From: Takakia lepidozioides
Taxonomy: Eukaryota; Streptophyta; Takakiopsida; Takakiales; Takakiaceae
NCBI GenBank assembly: GCA_030704615.1
Contig: CM060734.1
Span: 12,774,001 to 12,838,000 of the forward strand
Length of the DNA: 64,000 bases
Direction of reading: 5' to 3'
Under the pieces are notes generated by a model. It was not told the DNA's origin. It worked only from the letters and a program-made list of their open reading frames with translations, and did no database searches. The first letter of the stretch is position 1, and each line of letters opens with the position of its first letter. This document shows, piece by piece, positions 1-11,018 of the stretch. Position numbers and translations under genes: made by a program.

Positions 1-740
1 GCGCATTGGGCTAGGCCCACGTTATTTCTGTTTTCTCGAACTGGTCTTAGTCACCGGTTTGTAATCCGTTTCCTGCTGAAAGTTTCTGCATAACAGTCAT
101 AGTTCATCGGGATATCCGTCACGCCCTGTCATGTGTTAAGCCTTATGGCAGCCTCCGGGCATCAAAGGGTTTTAATTTATTTCCCTTCAAATAATTCAAG
201 TAAAGTTCTGAGGCTTCGTCCCTCTTCAAAAAAACAAAAAAAAAACAAATTTCAAGTAAATTTTTTATAAAAAAAAACGACCGTCAATTGTGCGGTTTTA
301 TTTATTTACTTATTTAATAATTATATAAAACTATGAAGCGGCCGCTACCGTACTGACCTAGCTTATTATGCAATAATTAATTCAAAATCAAGTGCCTAAT
401 TAAATTTAGAAGATTTTTGGAAAATGTGCCTAAAATTTGGAAAATTTTCCTGAGAAGTGCCTAATTGCTCAAAAATTGTGAAAAACACCAAAATGTGCAA
501 AAAATGAAAAAATTACTTGCATTTTTTCTCTAGGTGTAATTTATAATTTCATGTCCACACAACTTCGAAAGGGCCCTGCATTCATGCAACTACATCTTCA
601 TAACTCTCATCACCTATCTCATGTGAATCTTCTGAATCTGAGAGAATGTTAATGTCAGGAACAACATCATCCTCGATATGCATGTTTGCAAGACATCGGC
701 TCACGCTCTCAATCACATATCAAACATTATGATTTTTAAA
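1..740. other. AT-rich DNA, no gene seen
   Basis: No open frame with recognisable protein content. The stretch at 240-300 (AAACGACCGTCAATTG followed by poly-T) resembles the GACCGNC inverted-repeat units found at 57.3-57.9 kb, so part of it is probably a degraded dispersed repeat. Confidence 0.5.
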
Positions 741-972
741 GAGAAAATTACCTCAACAATAGTTTTTGAGAGAGGTCAAAAATAATTGTTGAGATAATAT
801 CAACTTTCAATACCATTATGTTTCTTTACAAAAAAATTACCTCAACAATAGTTTTTTAGGGAGGTCATAAACAATTGTTGAAGTAATATCTATTTTCAAG
901 ACCATTATGTTCTTTATAAGAAAATTACCTCAACAATAGTGTTTGAGGGAGGTCAAAAATAATTGTTCAGTA
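741..972. repeat. 88-89 bp tandem repeat, each unit holding an inverted repeat
   Basis: Two and a half units start at about 744, 833 and 921, anchored on the motif CTCAACAATAG at 752, 841 and 929. Each unit carries CTCAACAAT and, about 30 bases later, ATTGTTGAG, so each copy can fold as a short hairpin. No coding content is seen. It is the first of several palindrome-in-tandem arrays in this window. Confidence 0.8.
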
Positions 973-1013
973 TTACCTAGATGAGGCACATAAATAATAA
1001 AAACGAATCTGCC

Positions 1014-1571
1014 TTTGAAACTTTGCTTAAGTACATGGCCCATCCCTGAAAAGGGGCACTAGCCACAAGACGAAGTGGCTCTTAGTTATGCCGGCCTCGA
1101 GCGGAGTCTTCTCTTTCAAAACAAAACAAATTCATTTGCCCCCCAAGGACAAGTTCACCTTGTCATCCAATTTTGTTCATTGTAAGAAAAAATCCTCTCA
1201 TGGGTGAACGGCTATTGCACCCATGAACGGATGTGGTTCAAGCTCAACTTTTGCCCGCATATGTGTAACACATGTGCAAAGATTCAATAGAAAAAAAAAA
1301 AACATTTGCCTCCCCAACGACGCACTCACTCCTCAACCAATTTTGAATTAAATCGAATTTTAATGAATTTTAAATACAAAATTGGATGTAGAATGCAGTG
1401 TTTTGCTACATAATGATTTTGTTTTTGGCTCAATTTTGTTTTATGAATTCCAACCCCACACTACTACATCCATGCAAAATTTCGGACCAAACAAAAATGA
1501 AAAAAACAAAAAAAATGTTTTCTTGGGTCGCTATTGCAAAACTCCCTATGAATAGTGCATGAAGTTGAATT
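1014..1571. repeat. Long direct repeat, copy 1 (partner 2805-3374)
   Basis: Roughly 560 bases, starting at TTTGAAACTTTGCTTAAG and ending at GCATGAAGTTGAA, recur at 2805-3374 with scattered substitutions and small indels. The two copies flank the 120-bp tandem repeats and the solo LTR, so they form a segmental duplication about 1.8 kb apart in direct orientation. No gene is recognised inside; the short open frame at 1678-1860 lies beyond the repeat and looks random. Confidence 0.8.
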
Positions 1572-1749
1572 CAAATCAACTTTGGATTGCAAATGAGGAC
1601 AGAAAATATGGTTTTGGGTGTAGATGACTTCTGTTCACTCCCAAATTTTGCACGCACATTGCATCTGTCATTAAGCAATGGTTGAAAAATGGAGTTCAAA
1701 AAAATTCATGTGCAGGCGAAACGCAGCTTTCCGTATCTACAACACGTAT

Positions 1750-2051
1750 ATGTCCATTCAAAAGGCGAATGAACAGTTGACCATCCAAATGATTTTTGTT
1801 TACTTTCAAACTTTGCCAGTATGTTCAGTATACCATCTGATAGGTCTTAGACAAATATGACATCAATCGAAATTCATTCAAAGGGCGATCGAATCGTCGC
1901 CCATCCAAATGATTTTTTTTTTGCTTTGAAACCTTTGCAAGTATGTTCTGCATACCATCCGGCATGTCCCGGACAAACATGAGATCAATCAAAATTCATT
2001 CAATGGGCCAACGGATGGTTGCCCATCCAAATGATTTTTACTTGCTTTGAA
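1750..2051. repeat. 120-bp tandem repeat (2.5 units)
   Basis: The motif CCATCCAAATGATTTTT recurs at 1781, 1901 and 2023, giving unit lengths of 120 and 122 bases. The third unit is interrupted by the solo LTR at 2052, so the array predates that insertion. Confidence 0.8.
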
Positions 2052-2789
2052 TGTCGCGCACCTCACTTCGGTAAACCCCCCGCTAGGTCATAGTTACTCG
2101 CTTCGGTGCGCGCATCAACTCCCAAACTAGCCGCCAGACCAACTCGAAGCTTCGGCTGCTCACCGGGGCATAACGGTCCCCCTTCCTCCCCCTCGGGACC
2201 CTCGAGGTATCGGGCCCAGTGGAATTTCCCTTTGTAGTTGGCAGTCTTGAATAGCTCCCTACACCTTAGTCGCTTTCCGGAGAGGCGCGTTTACTCTCTA
2301 GCTTTTGGTCACATAACTAGAGAGTTGATTGAAATTTTATCTTCTGAAGAGGATTAAGGTTTAGTCTTACAATGTGGCCTCCGTGAATGCTCGTGGACCT
2401 CTCTTTGTCCATAATTTATGAGGCCTCAATCTTGACGGGATTCATTTGCAATGCTTACAATCTAGACTGGTTCTGAAATCTGCACTCTTACAAGCAGCAT
2501 TGGAATTCTGAACTACAGCGACATTGGGTTATGCTTCCACAGATGATGTCTTTCGAAGATGACATCAGGTTGATATTTGAATGAGGTTAATGTTTGGCGT
2601 TGTTTGAGAATGATCCGACAAGAAATTCCGGATGTCCTAATTTGGAATAGTAGGCGCCTCCGCCTCTTTGAATGCCTTTGGCACTCAAGGGTGCTTTAGC
2701 CCCCTTCCCTACTACCACCACTGCCCCCACCACAGGGGCAGCCCCTCTTCTGTCCCGACCCCCCGCCCTCAATGCAAAGGGCCGCGACA
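2052..2789 (-). mobile_element. Solo LTR of the chromovirus family, with 5-bp TSD
   Basis: The 738-base block starts TGTCGCGCACC and ends GGCCGCGACA, so it has TG...CA ends and a perfect 7-base terminal inverted repeat (TGTCGCG/CGCGACA). It is flanked by the direct repeat TTGAA (2047-2051 and 2790-2794), a typical 5-bp integrase target duplication. The ends match the LTR at 16056-16782 in the same orientation, where the retroelement coding strand is minus. The middle (about 2300-2660) differs strongly from the other LTRs, which suggests a diverged subfamily. With no internal sequence on either side, this is a solo LTR left by LTR-LTR recombination. Confidence 0.9.
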
Positions 2790-2804
2790 TTGAAACTTTG
2801 AAAC

Positions 2805-3374
2805 TTTGAAACTTTGCTTAAGTACAGGGCCCACCCTTGAAAAGAGGCAGTAGCCGCAAGGTGAAGTGGCTCTTAGTTATGCCGGCCTCGAGTCGAGTCT
2901 TCTCTTTCAAAACAAAACAAATTCATTTGCCCCCCAAGGACAAGTTCACCCTGTCATCCAATTTTGTTCATTGTAAGAAAAAATCCTCTCGTGGGTGAAC
3001 GACTATTAAACCCATGAATGGATGTGGTTCAAGCTCAACTTTTGCCCACATAGGCTTAAATATATGTGTAACACATGTGCAAAGATTCAATAGAAAAAAA
3101 AACATTTGCCTCCCCAATGACGCACTCACTCCTCAACCAATTTTGAATTAAATCGAATTTTAATGAATTTTAAATATAAAATTGGATTTAGAATGACTAT
3201 GATTGCGGTTTTTTGTTATATAATGATTTTATTTTTGGCTCAATTTTGTTTTATGAACTCAAACCCCACACTACTACATCCATAAAAAAATTCGGACAAA
3301 TAAAAAATGAAAACAAAAAATATTTTCTTGGGTCACTATTGCAGAACTCCCTATGAAGACTGCATGAAGTTGAA
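2805..3374. repeat. Long direct repeat, copy 2
   Basis: Second copy of the 1014-1571 segment, beginning directly after the solo LTR and a short run of TTGAAACTTT decamers. Coding potential is absent. Confidence 0.8.
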
Positions 3375-4932
3375 AAAAATCTCCCTGTACCGTGAACGAG
3401 GGATGGCGCCATTCTCAGCTAAGCCCCGTAGTCATGACTAATGCATAGGATTCCGCCATGTTTTCTCCAGCTCTTTGTATTTTCATAGCCTTTTTTAGCG
3501 CTCCCGCTGTTTTAGCCCACCCTATGACTTAGCTCTGATCGCCGCCATGGACATGTCCCATGCTCGCAGCTCTGCTGCGCAGCGTTACTATCGCGCTATA
3601 GCTCAATGTCATCACAATCGGTATTGCCTGACTCTAACACTTCTTTTAAGCCTCGCCGTGCTAGATTCTGCTAAGTTTCTCTTCCTCGAGCCTCAACTTA
3701 CTACTCCCGCCTTATGTCAAACAGCTTAGTTGCATAGTGAGTGGGGCTGCTGCATATACGGCGCTGCCTGCAGAAGTTCTCCTCAAGTGCTGCAAGCTGC
3801 AGCTTTCCACATTTCTTCTGCTCCTCCAACTGAAATCAACACATTATCCTTAGTACTGCACTACATATGGTTGCCTAATATCCTAGTCAATATGATCTTT
3901 CCAGGGCGCTGGAGAACAGAGACTCCACCCTGTCCAACTACATCAAACAACATGTGGTATTCGTTGTTTTCTCAGACCCATGTACAAACAAATACCAATA
4001 AACGCCCTCAACTCACAAACATCCACTGGAATCCATGACATTCTTGTGTCATCAGGAGTGGATGGTGCATCTTTGACTTCTGAAATCTAAATGTGAGGTA
4101 ATGCATGCAAGCTGGCATATTTGCTAGAAGAGAACCAGAGCGGAGCCAAACTAAAAACTGTCTTTTGAGATGCTGGCTCCAAATTGTGTACTCTTGTCCA
4201 AGATGGACCCTAAGGATGATCTGAAGAGCCTACCTACCCTCAGCACTATACTGATATTTGAACTTGGGGCGGAGAGTCTACAGAGAGGAAAGGGAGATTG
4301 TCAATGCCCAATGTGTGGGTGGCCTGAAGACAATAGCCATTTTCTGATACAATATATGGGGTACTCTCATTAGAGATCGACCTCTTCAGAACCATCAAGA
4401 ACATATCCATGCACTTCTGTTCACAAACTTTCAAAATCTTGAGGTTGAGGGGTCTAATTTCTGGGCTCCCACACAGCAGATTGACGCTTGTGTGAAGGGC
4501 TTTCTAGAGGAGATTTGGAAAGCCAAATAATTGTGTATATCAAGGTAAATCCGTGAGCCCCTCACAGAGGTAGTGTCCATTCCCTCTTGTTCTGCCCGAA
4601 CTGAGCGCAGGGTCTATGGCCACCAGGCAACGGCAAACAACATCTTGTGAGTACATTCTAATCCAAGATGCCACAGTTTGAGATGAATACATATTACTTC
4701 TCTGTAGCTACAAATCACCTGGCTCTCCAGATGGAAGCATTTTTTCCGTCCACATCTACCCTGAGGACCTCCATAGAACCAGCAAGAGGTAAATGGAACC
4801 TTTTAGTTTCTATGCTACTGTGATAGCTCTGCAAACACAAAGGTAACAATCTCCAAACGTGTCATACCTGCACTAGAAATGCTTTTTGAAGACTTTGGAG
4901 ACTGTAATCATTGGATGAGGACATCGACTCCA
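3375..4932 (+). other. Low-coding stretch with a possible LINE C-terminal zinc-knuckle remnant
   Basis: Most of this stretch shows only short open frames of unknown meaning (3547-3729, 3730-4038). At about 4170-4373 plus, a 67-residue frame contains CQCPMCGWPEDNSHFL, which resembles the Cys/His knuckle near the C-terminus of many plant LINE reverse transcriptases (CPxC...E..xH). No reverse transcriptase core is seen next to it, so at most it is a 3' fragment of a LINE. Random occurrence remains possible. Confidence 0.3.
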
Positions 4933-4948
4933 TGTTGGTAGGGGTGTG
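4933..4948 (+). promoter_or_regulatory. Polypurine-tract-like primer site next to the 3' LTR
   Basis: TGTTGGTAGGGGTGTG abuts the LTR that begins at 4949. The same sequence, reverse complemented, abuts the LTR of the coding chromovirus at 16783-16798, on the side expected for a plus-strand primer. It is preceded by a shared GATGAGGACATCGACTCC block. Confidence 0.6.
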
Positions 4949-5672
4949 TGTCGCGGCCCTTTGCCTTGAGGGCAGGGGGTCGGGACACAAGAGGGGCTGC
5001 CCCTGTGGTGGGGGCAGTGGCAACAATAGGTACGGGGGCTGAAGCATCCTTGAGTGCCCAAGGCACTCAAGGAGGCAGAGGCGCTCACTAGGTGGAGCCC
5101 CGCACACCGGGTTACGGTGGGGGTGGTTCCACGAGGGGTGGTGGTCGCTTAGTGGGTCCTAGTGGGGGTGACATAGGATTCACCATGGGGCGGAGACCTT
5201 GTGGTGGGAGTCATGGGGAGTCTTGGGACTCATCACGGTCCATTGGGGCCGTGGTGGGTGGGCCAAGACTCACCGCGACTCATCACCGGCAGTCAAGGGT
5301 CTTCGTGGTGGTTCGCCATAAAAGGACGGTGTTGTTTGTGAAACCCCCGCGGACAGTCACAGAAGTATATATAGGGAGTAGTAACCCCGAGAACGGTGCA
5401 AGCCCGTTGGTGACCAAAAACTAGTGAGTAAGTGTGCGAGCTGGAAAACGACCAAGGTGTGGGGAGCTATTCTGGACTGCCAACAACCAAAGGGAATTTC
5501 CACTAGGCCCAAAGTGAGCGAGGGTCTTGTGGAGGAGCAAAGGGGGACTATTATGTCCCGGTGAGTAGCCGAAGCTCCGAGTTGGCCCGGCGGCCAGTTT
5601 GGGAGTTGGGCGCGTGCATCAAAGCGAGTAACTATGACGTGAGGGGAGCTTACCGAAGTGAGGTGCGCGACA
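4949..5672 (+). mobile_element. LTR (724 bp) of the chromovirus family, plus orientation, with a stub of internal sequence
   Basis: Starts TGTCGCGGCC and ends GGTGCGCGACA. In coding orientation it has a TATA-like box TATATATA at 5366-5373, suggesting the U3/R boundary lies just downstream. It is preceded by about 34 bases of the internal polypurine-tract region (from 4915), then unrelated DNA, so it is the 3' LTR of an element whose body has been lost. The flanking bases (GTGTG, TAAAG) do not match, so no target duplication is visible. The open frame across 5092-5424 is an artefact of this GC-rich LTR. Confidence 0.85.
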
Positions 5673-5775
5673 TAAAGTGACCGCACAATTGACCGCACAA
5701 TCGTTTTTTTTTTTAAATTTTAAAAATATTAAGCGACCACCATACTGGAGGTTGCAAAGATATATGGGTCACGTT

Positions 5776-6411
5776 CACCAGGCCTACAGTTTGCATTGCC
5801 ACACCAGCCTCATGGTGCCCAACAGAGTTGGGAATAGGCTCCAAATTGAAAGTGGGCTTGCTGTACCCATTGAACTCCATGATGTCAAAGATGTCATCGA
5901 TAGTCTGCGGAAGGCTTTCTTTGTATCTTCAAACATGGCAAGACAAGAATCTCTTCATAAATATAACATAATTCGTTGAGAGTCACACACGTCGCAAAAC
6001 GCAATGTACGTTTGTATCGTCTACGTCCACTTTCCACATACTCATAATTCACATAATACAGCTCCTCATGGCGGCCGTCATCATCTCCAACAGCACCAGG
6101 CCTACAGTTTCCATTGCCACACCAGCCTCATGATGCTCAACAAAGTTGGAAATAGGCTCCAGATCGAAAGTGGGCTTGCTGTACCCATTGAACTCCATGA
6201 TGTCAAAGATGTCATCGACAGTCTGCGGAAGGCTTTCCTTGTATCTTCAAACACGGCAAGACAAGAATCTCCTCATAAATATAATATAATTCGTTGAGAG
6301 TCACACTCATCGCAAAACGCAATGTGCGTTTGTATCATCCACGTCCAGTTTCCACATACACGTAATTCACATAATATAGCTCCTCATGGTGGTCGTCATC
6401 ATCTCCAACAG
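5776..6411. repeat. 318-bp tandem duplication with open frames on both strands
   Basis: CACCAGGCCTACAGTTT at 5776 recurs at 6094, and a third diverging start (CACCATGG) falls at 6412, so the unit is 318 bases with two full copies. On minus, each copy has an exon-like block, with AAGATACAAG as a possible acceptor followed by a frame containing DDIFDIMEFNGYSKPTF. On plus, the same DNA reads AVPIELHDVKDVIDSLRKAF. Both frames are conserved between copies, so the true strand is not settled. The minus reading connects with the exon-like frame at 6367-6573 and is slightly preferred. The protein family is not recognised. Confidence 0.6.
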
Positions 6412-6573
6412 CACCATGGCTCCAGTGATCATCGCCTCTTGGTTTGCATGAAGATCCCATGTCCACAAGGTTCGAAGTAAGGGTAATCTAGATGACCCCA
6501 CCACCTGGGCTTCCACCTTGTAGCTGTCGAGGTGCATCCCAACGACACATTTCAGGAACTCGCGCACCAACAT
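6367..6573 (-). pseudogene. Exon-like coding block, unrecognised
   Basis: A 68-residue minus frame (start at MLVREFLKCVVGMHLDSY) runs into the end of the 318-bp duplicated unit: its C-terminal MVLLEMMTTTMRSYIM is echoed as LVLLEMMTAAMRSCIM in the upstream copy. This suggests an exon whose 3' part was duplicated in tandem. No family is recognised and no complete gene can be assembled. Confidence 0.35.
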
Positions 6574-6889
6574 AAATGTGTCATGTGCTTGTTTCAGCCC
6601 CTACAAAAGTGAAATCATCGGATGTTGTACTTCTCTCTACCATCCTACCTGAGCATGTGCGCGTCGGTTGGTTCCACAGCCAAAGCTGGTTGTGTTGATT
6701 GTTGGTTGTGTTTAATATTGCTGGGTGGACGAAACAACCAATGAGGAACTATTACATAAGAACACCATCCCTCCACCCCTATATATTTGGTGCCGAAAGG
6801 ATTAGGAAAGAAAGCTGGCAGCTTCCACCGGCTTAGTCCAACATTTAAATGTGAAGCCAAATCTTGCACCAAAGAGCTTAGGCTTTCAA

Positions 6890-7190
6890 TTCACGTTTGA
6901 CGTCCGACGTTTGGTTTGGTTCCAGGAAAATGGATGAATTGCTGGAGTTTACGGATCTCTCACTTTTCTGCTTCCGGGTGCCCTACCACTTCAAGCACGA
7001 GGCCAGTTTGCTCAAGGTGAAGGTGGACGTGACGTTTGAAGTTCGACGTTCGACGTTTGGTTTGGTTCCAAGAAAATGGATGAACTGCTGGAGTTTACGG
7101 ATCTCTCACTTTTTTGCTTCCGGACGCCCTACCACTTCAAGCATGAGGCCGGCTTGCTCAAGGTGGAGGTGGGTTCCAAAGGCCGGAAAG
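6890..7190 (+). repeat. 146-bp tandem duplication, coding-like
   Basis: TTGGTTTGGTTCCAGGAAAATGGA at 6911 recurs at 7057 (unit 146 bases) with a few substitutions. Both copies encode MDELLEFTDLSLF and YHFKHEA, in different frames because 146 is not a multiple of three. A duplicated exon fragment is likely; the protein is not recognised. Confidence 0.5.
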
Positions 7191-8039
7191 TTATGAAATA
7201 TTTGATATTCTCTACTCAGTCTTCTTGTACTTGCAAATGAGCTTCTATCTATGGGCATTATGAATGTTGGGGCCAATGTAACCAAGACGACATTTGCAGT
7301 TTGTGAGACACGCAACGCATTCTACCTACAACCAAGCTGGGTGGACGACATGCAAAATGAATGAGCGCACAGACCAGCCATAGTCGGCCACAAGGGTCTT
7401 GAAGGGTGACTGTTTCTTTGAACTTATTGCCATGCTGTTGCACAAACTCTACGAGAAGCTTCTAGACAAACCATAAGGCGAGATTGGATGGCTCCTTGTT
7501 AAAATCAGATAGGCCGATTCAAAACACATCTACATCATAGCATATGATTAGACTGAAATTGAACTAGGTGACTTTGGAAGCCGCACCAGAGTGCAACGAC
7601 TACGATGCCTCGCCGAGTCCTGTTTAAAGCAATTGGAGGTGATCAGAGTTCGGGTAAAGGATGACAATAAATATTGCAGCGGAAATAATAAAAGACGCCT
7701 CCAAGATGAAAACTTGTGAACGTATTTGACAATTCATTCAATTAAGTATTGCTTATTATTATTTTGTAATATTTTATTTAGTACGTTTTTCGGTAAGCTG
7801 TCCCGGTAATTATTCTGCTAATTGCGGATTAATAGCCCTACCGGCAGCCTGATTAGTGAGTTGGCCGTAGATTAGTGAGGTTTGTAGTGTAAACATCAGT
7901 ATGGTTAGGAGTAAGCGGGAAGGATTAGTGATAAGCGAAGCGTGCGGTTTATATTGTGCACAAAGACACGTAGCGTGTAGAACTATCACAGAAGAACACC
8001 ATCCTTGACGGTCGCTTCTTTTTATAATTTCAAAAACTC
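7191..8039. other. No supported gene
   Basis: Short frames at 7106-7443 minus lack recognisable content. From about 7640 the DNA turns AT-rich and leads into the 250-bp dispersed repeat below. Confidence 0.4.
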
Positions 8040-8940
8040 TTGCAATGTGAGAATAAAGGACGCACGAGTCCTGGTCGGAAGTCGATTTTTTTAAAAATAA
8101 ATAAAAAAACAAAATATTTTCTTTTTTATAAAAAGAAAATAAAGTGACAACACAATCGACGGCCTTTTTTCAAAATTTAAAAACTCATGCGATGCTGAGA
8201 AAATAGCCTGAGCGTAGCGCGTCCATCGGTTGGACGAAGCTCCTTTTAAAAATGAAAGGAAAATGACAATAAGATAAATATTTCAAAAACTCCTGTAATG
8301 TGAGAATACAAGACGTGCGCGTCTGCTCAGAGGTCGATTTTTTTTAATTTGTTTGTAGAAAAAAAAAATCTTTTTTATTTACAAAAAAAAGTGATTGCAC
8401 AATTGACGGCCGCTTCTTTTTTAATTTAAAAAACTCATGCAATGCTGAGAAAATAGCCTGAGCGTAGCGCGTCCATCGGTTGGACGATGCTCCTTTCAAA
8501 AATGGAAGGAAAATAAAAATAAGATAAAAATCTCAAAAACTCCTGCAATGTGAGAATATAGGATGGGCGCGTCCTGGTCAGAGGTCGATTTAAAAATAAA
8601 ATAAAAAACAAAATTCTTTTTTGATAAAAAGAAAGTAAAGTGACAGCACAATTGACGGCCGTTTCTTTTTTTAATTCATGCAAAACTCATGCAATGAGAG
8701 AATATAGGACGTGCGCGTCCTGGTTAGAGGTCGATTTTAAATTTTTTTAAGGAAAAATCAAAATGTTTTCTTTTTATAAAAAGAAAATAAAGTGACCTCT
8801 CAATGGACGGCCGTCTCTTTTTTTAATATAAAAAACTCATGCAATGCTGAGAGTGTAGCGCGTCCATTGGTTGAACCAGGACGCGCGTCTTGTATTCTCA
8901 CATTGCAGGAGTTTTTGAAATATTTATCTTATTAAATTTC
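8040..8940. repeat. Tandem, partly inverted array of a ~250-bp dispersed repeat
   Basis: Two anchors alternate. AGCCTGAGCGTAGCGCGTCC occurs at about 8199 and 8456. A GAGAATA..GG.CG..CGCGTCC block occurs at about 8050, 8302, 8551 and 8697. Between them lie ACAATTGACGGCCG and AT-rich runs. The array ends at 8874-8940 with an inverted copy (GACGCGCGTCTTGTATTCTCACATTGCAGG). The same unit reappears at 55435-55740, so this is a dispersed family. It contains no gene. Confidence 0.75.
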
Positions 8941-9194
8941 AAGCAAAAGAGAACCACCGAGATGGGTAGTTACAAGAAACCTCCAGGGGTAGATCCTCAA
9001 CTGGAGGAAGGGGTCACACAGTTGTTTGAATCAGGAACGTCCACTGTGATGAATCCATTTGAGAGAGGACCAAGAGAGGGAGTCCACAAGAAATGTTCTG
9101 GCACCTATAGGGATGTGAGGAAACTATGTAATTGGTCAGATATAAGGTATAAACTTTAAAGCAAGGAGGCATTTCAGCAGATTCAAATGGCTGC

Positions 9195-9400
9195 AATATT
9201 TTAGTACAACAAAATTTCAGTATTTCAGTATTTCAATCAAGATTTTCAGCAAGTATTTCAATATTTCAATATTTCAGCCAGTTTCTTAGAAGTATTTCAA
9301 GCAAGTATTTTAATATTTCAGCTAGTTCTTCAGCAAGTATTTAAGTATTCCAGTTAGTATTTCAACAAACATTTCAATATTTTAATAATTAGTAAGCCTG
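9195..9400. repeat. Low-complexity (TATTTCAG)n-like tract
   Basis: Repeated TATTTCA(A/G) words with short variable inserts (for example AGCAAGTATTTCAATATTTCA) fill about 200 bases. It has no coding content and follows an unrecognised 89-residue plus frame (8890-9159) that I do not support as a gene. Confidence 0.7.
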
Positions 9401-9586
9401 AAGATCAGTGTTGCCATAATATTGTACATCAATATATAATTCATACATCAATAAAGTTCAATCAGGGCCTTTCTATTTTATAAATAAAAATATTTTCCTC
9501 TTATGCAGAACAAATTTAAAATATATTTTGAATATGTGATTATTTATTTCAATATAATATTTTAAGGAAATTTTCTACTTAGAGTC

Positions 9587-9710
9587 TAAGAGTGGAGCCA
9601 TTACGCGACTAGCCGCTTGTTTCTAATAGATAGAGAAAGACTCTATCGTAGGAGGAAAAAGACAATAAGTAAAGAAACAAGCGGCTCGTCGCGTAATGGC
9701 TCCACCCTTA
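9587..9710. mobile_element. MITE-like hairpin element, ~35-bp terminal inverted repeats
   Basis: The left arm 9590-9624 (GAGTGGAGCCATTACGCGAC, then TAGCCGCTTGTTTCT) is the near-perfect reverse complement of the right arm 9673-9707, with a 48-base loop between. The whole is about 118-124 bases, non-coding, in AT-rich DNA. TAA and TTA lie at the outer edges, compatible with a 3-bp target duplication or with two more TIR bases. Superfamily is not assigned. Confidence 0.75.
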
Positions 9711-11018
9711 TAAATATATATTGAAGCCCAATCACATAATGTTATATGCAAATTTAATGTAATTATGCAATAATATAAGTCTAGAACAAATTAGTTTTTT
9801 GTTATTCAGTCATTACTCGAAATATAATGATATGTAGGTACATGACTAGGTAGCTTAAACGCAATAAATATTGGTTTGTGATCGCTTCAATATGACTCAG
9901 TAGTTCCAGATATACATTGTTGGTTTGGAGCATTTGTCTCTCTCTCTCTCAAGTTGTGAACCATAGATGGTAGTAGGTGAAATAAATAAATAAACTTGTG
10001 TGAAATAAATTGATCACTAGCCGTAAACATAACTCTTCCATTTACACAAGACCATACAAGTATTAGAAAATGCACATAATTAGCCAAACACACAACAGCA
10101 CAGTTGTCGCCTTCTAAACCTCCATTTTGAGCACTTATAGCCATGTTTTGTGCAAATTCATGAATAGTATGTATGTCATGTAGTTCAAACAAAACTTCTA
10201 TAGAAAAATGAATTTGAAGCATTTCATTTGTTTCGTCATCGGGCATTTGCAAAGATTGAGTAAAATTCTTCATACATCCACGATGCAGCATTGAAGCAGT
10301 TAGAGCATCATGTAGCAAATAAGCAACAAACAATCACCAACAACATATAGATAATTTTGTACACGTTGAAGATGCTCATGTTGCAAGCCTAAATCTGTAT
10401 GTAGACAAGGTTATAAATAAAGTATGTGTGAAAACTAAAAAATAAGTAAAAACTAAATTAATTTAAAATCTATGTAATAATTAGATCAGATAATAAAAAG
10501 ACAACCATTCAAATTATGATATACTTTATAAGCTAAGTAATTTCGATTGTAATTATTAATTTAAAAAAATGTGGCTAAAAAAATGTGATTAAGAATGTAT
10601 GATTAACTTAGTTTGAATATTATAGACTATAGTATGTACATAATACAACACAAATTGTAAATTAATTGAAATATTTAATGTATAGCTTAGAAAAAAAATG
10701 TGTGTTTCTGGATATAGTGCAGAGGTTGGAATGGAACAAATATATCTGAATGGATAAAACTGAAGGGATAAATCTGAAAGGACTGAATATAATCACTGAA
10801 TATAATGGTCAATTTGTATGACCATACAAAAAGAGTCTAACACTTGAAACAATATGGAATAGATGTTACAAGCAATGATGAAAAATATAAAACAAACCAA
10901 AATCGTAAACACAAAATACTAATATAAAAAAATGATATATTGTCGAGTCAAAGATACAATCAAAATGTTATCATATATCTAAAAAAACAGCTGTGAATGA
11001 ACATGATGAACTAAAGGA
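9711..11018 (-). other. AT-rich stretch with one unrecognised frame
   Basis: A 148-residue minus frame at 9887-10333 (with FELHDIHTIHEFAQNMA) is the longest feature. I do not recognise it, and its 3' part is flanked by AT-rich DNA with no clear splice sites. The rest holds nothing I can support. Confidence 0.25.

Noticed and set aside
5092-5424. 110-residue Gly/Arg-rich frame
   Set aside because: It lies wholly inside the GC-rich U3 of the LTR at 4949-5672; the same kind of frame appears in the LTR at 16056-16782.
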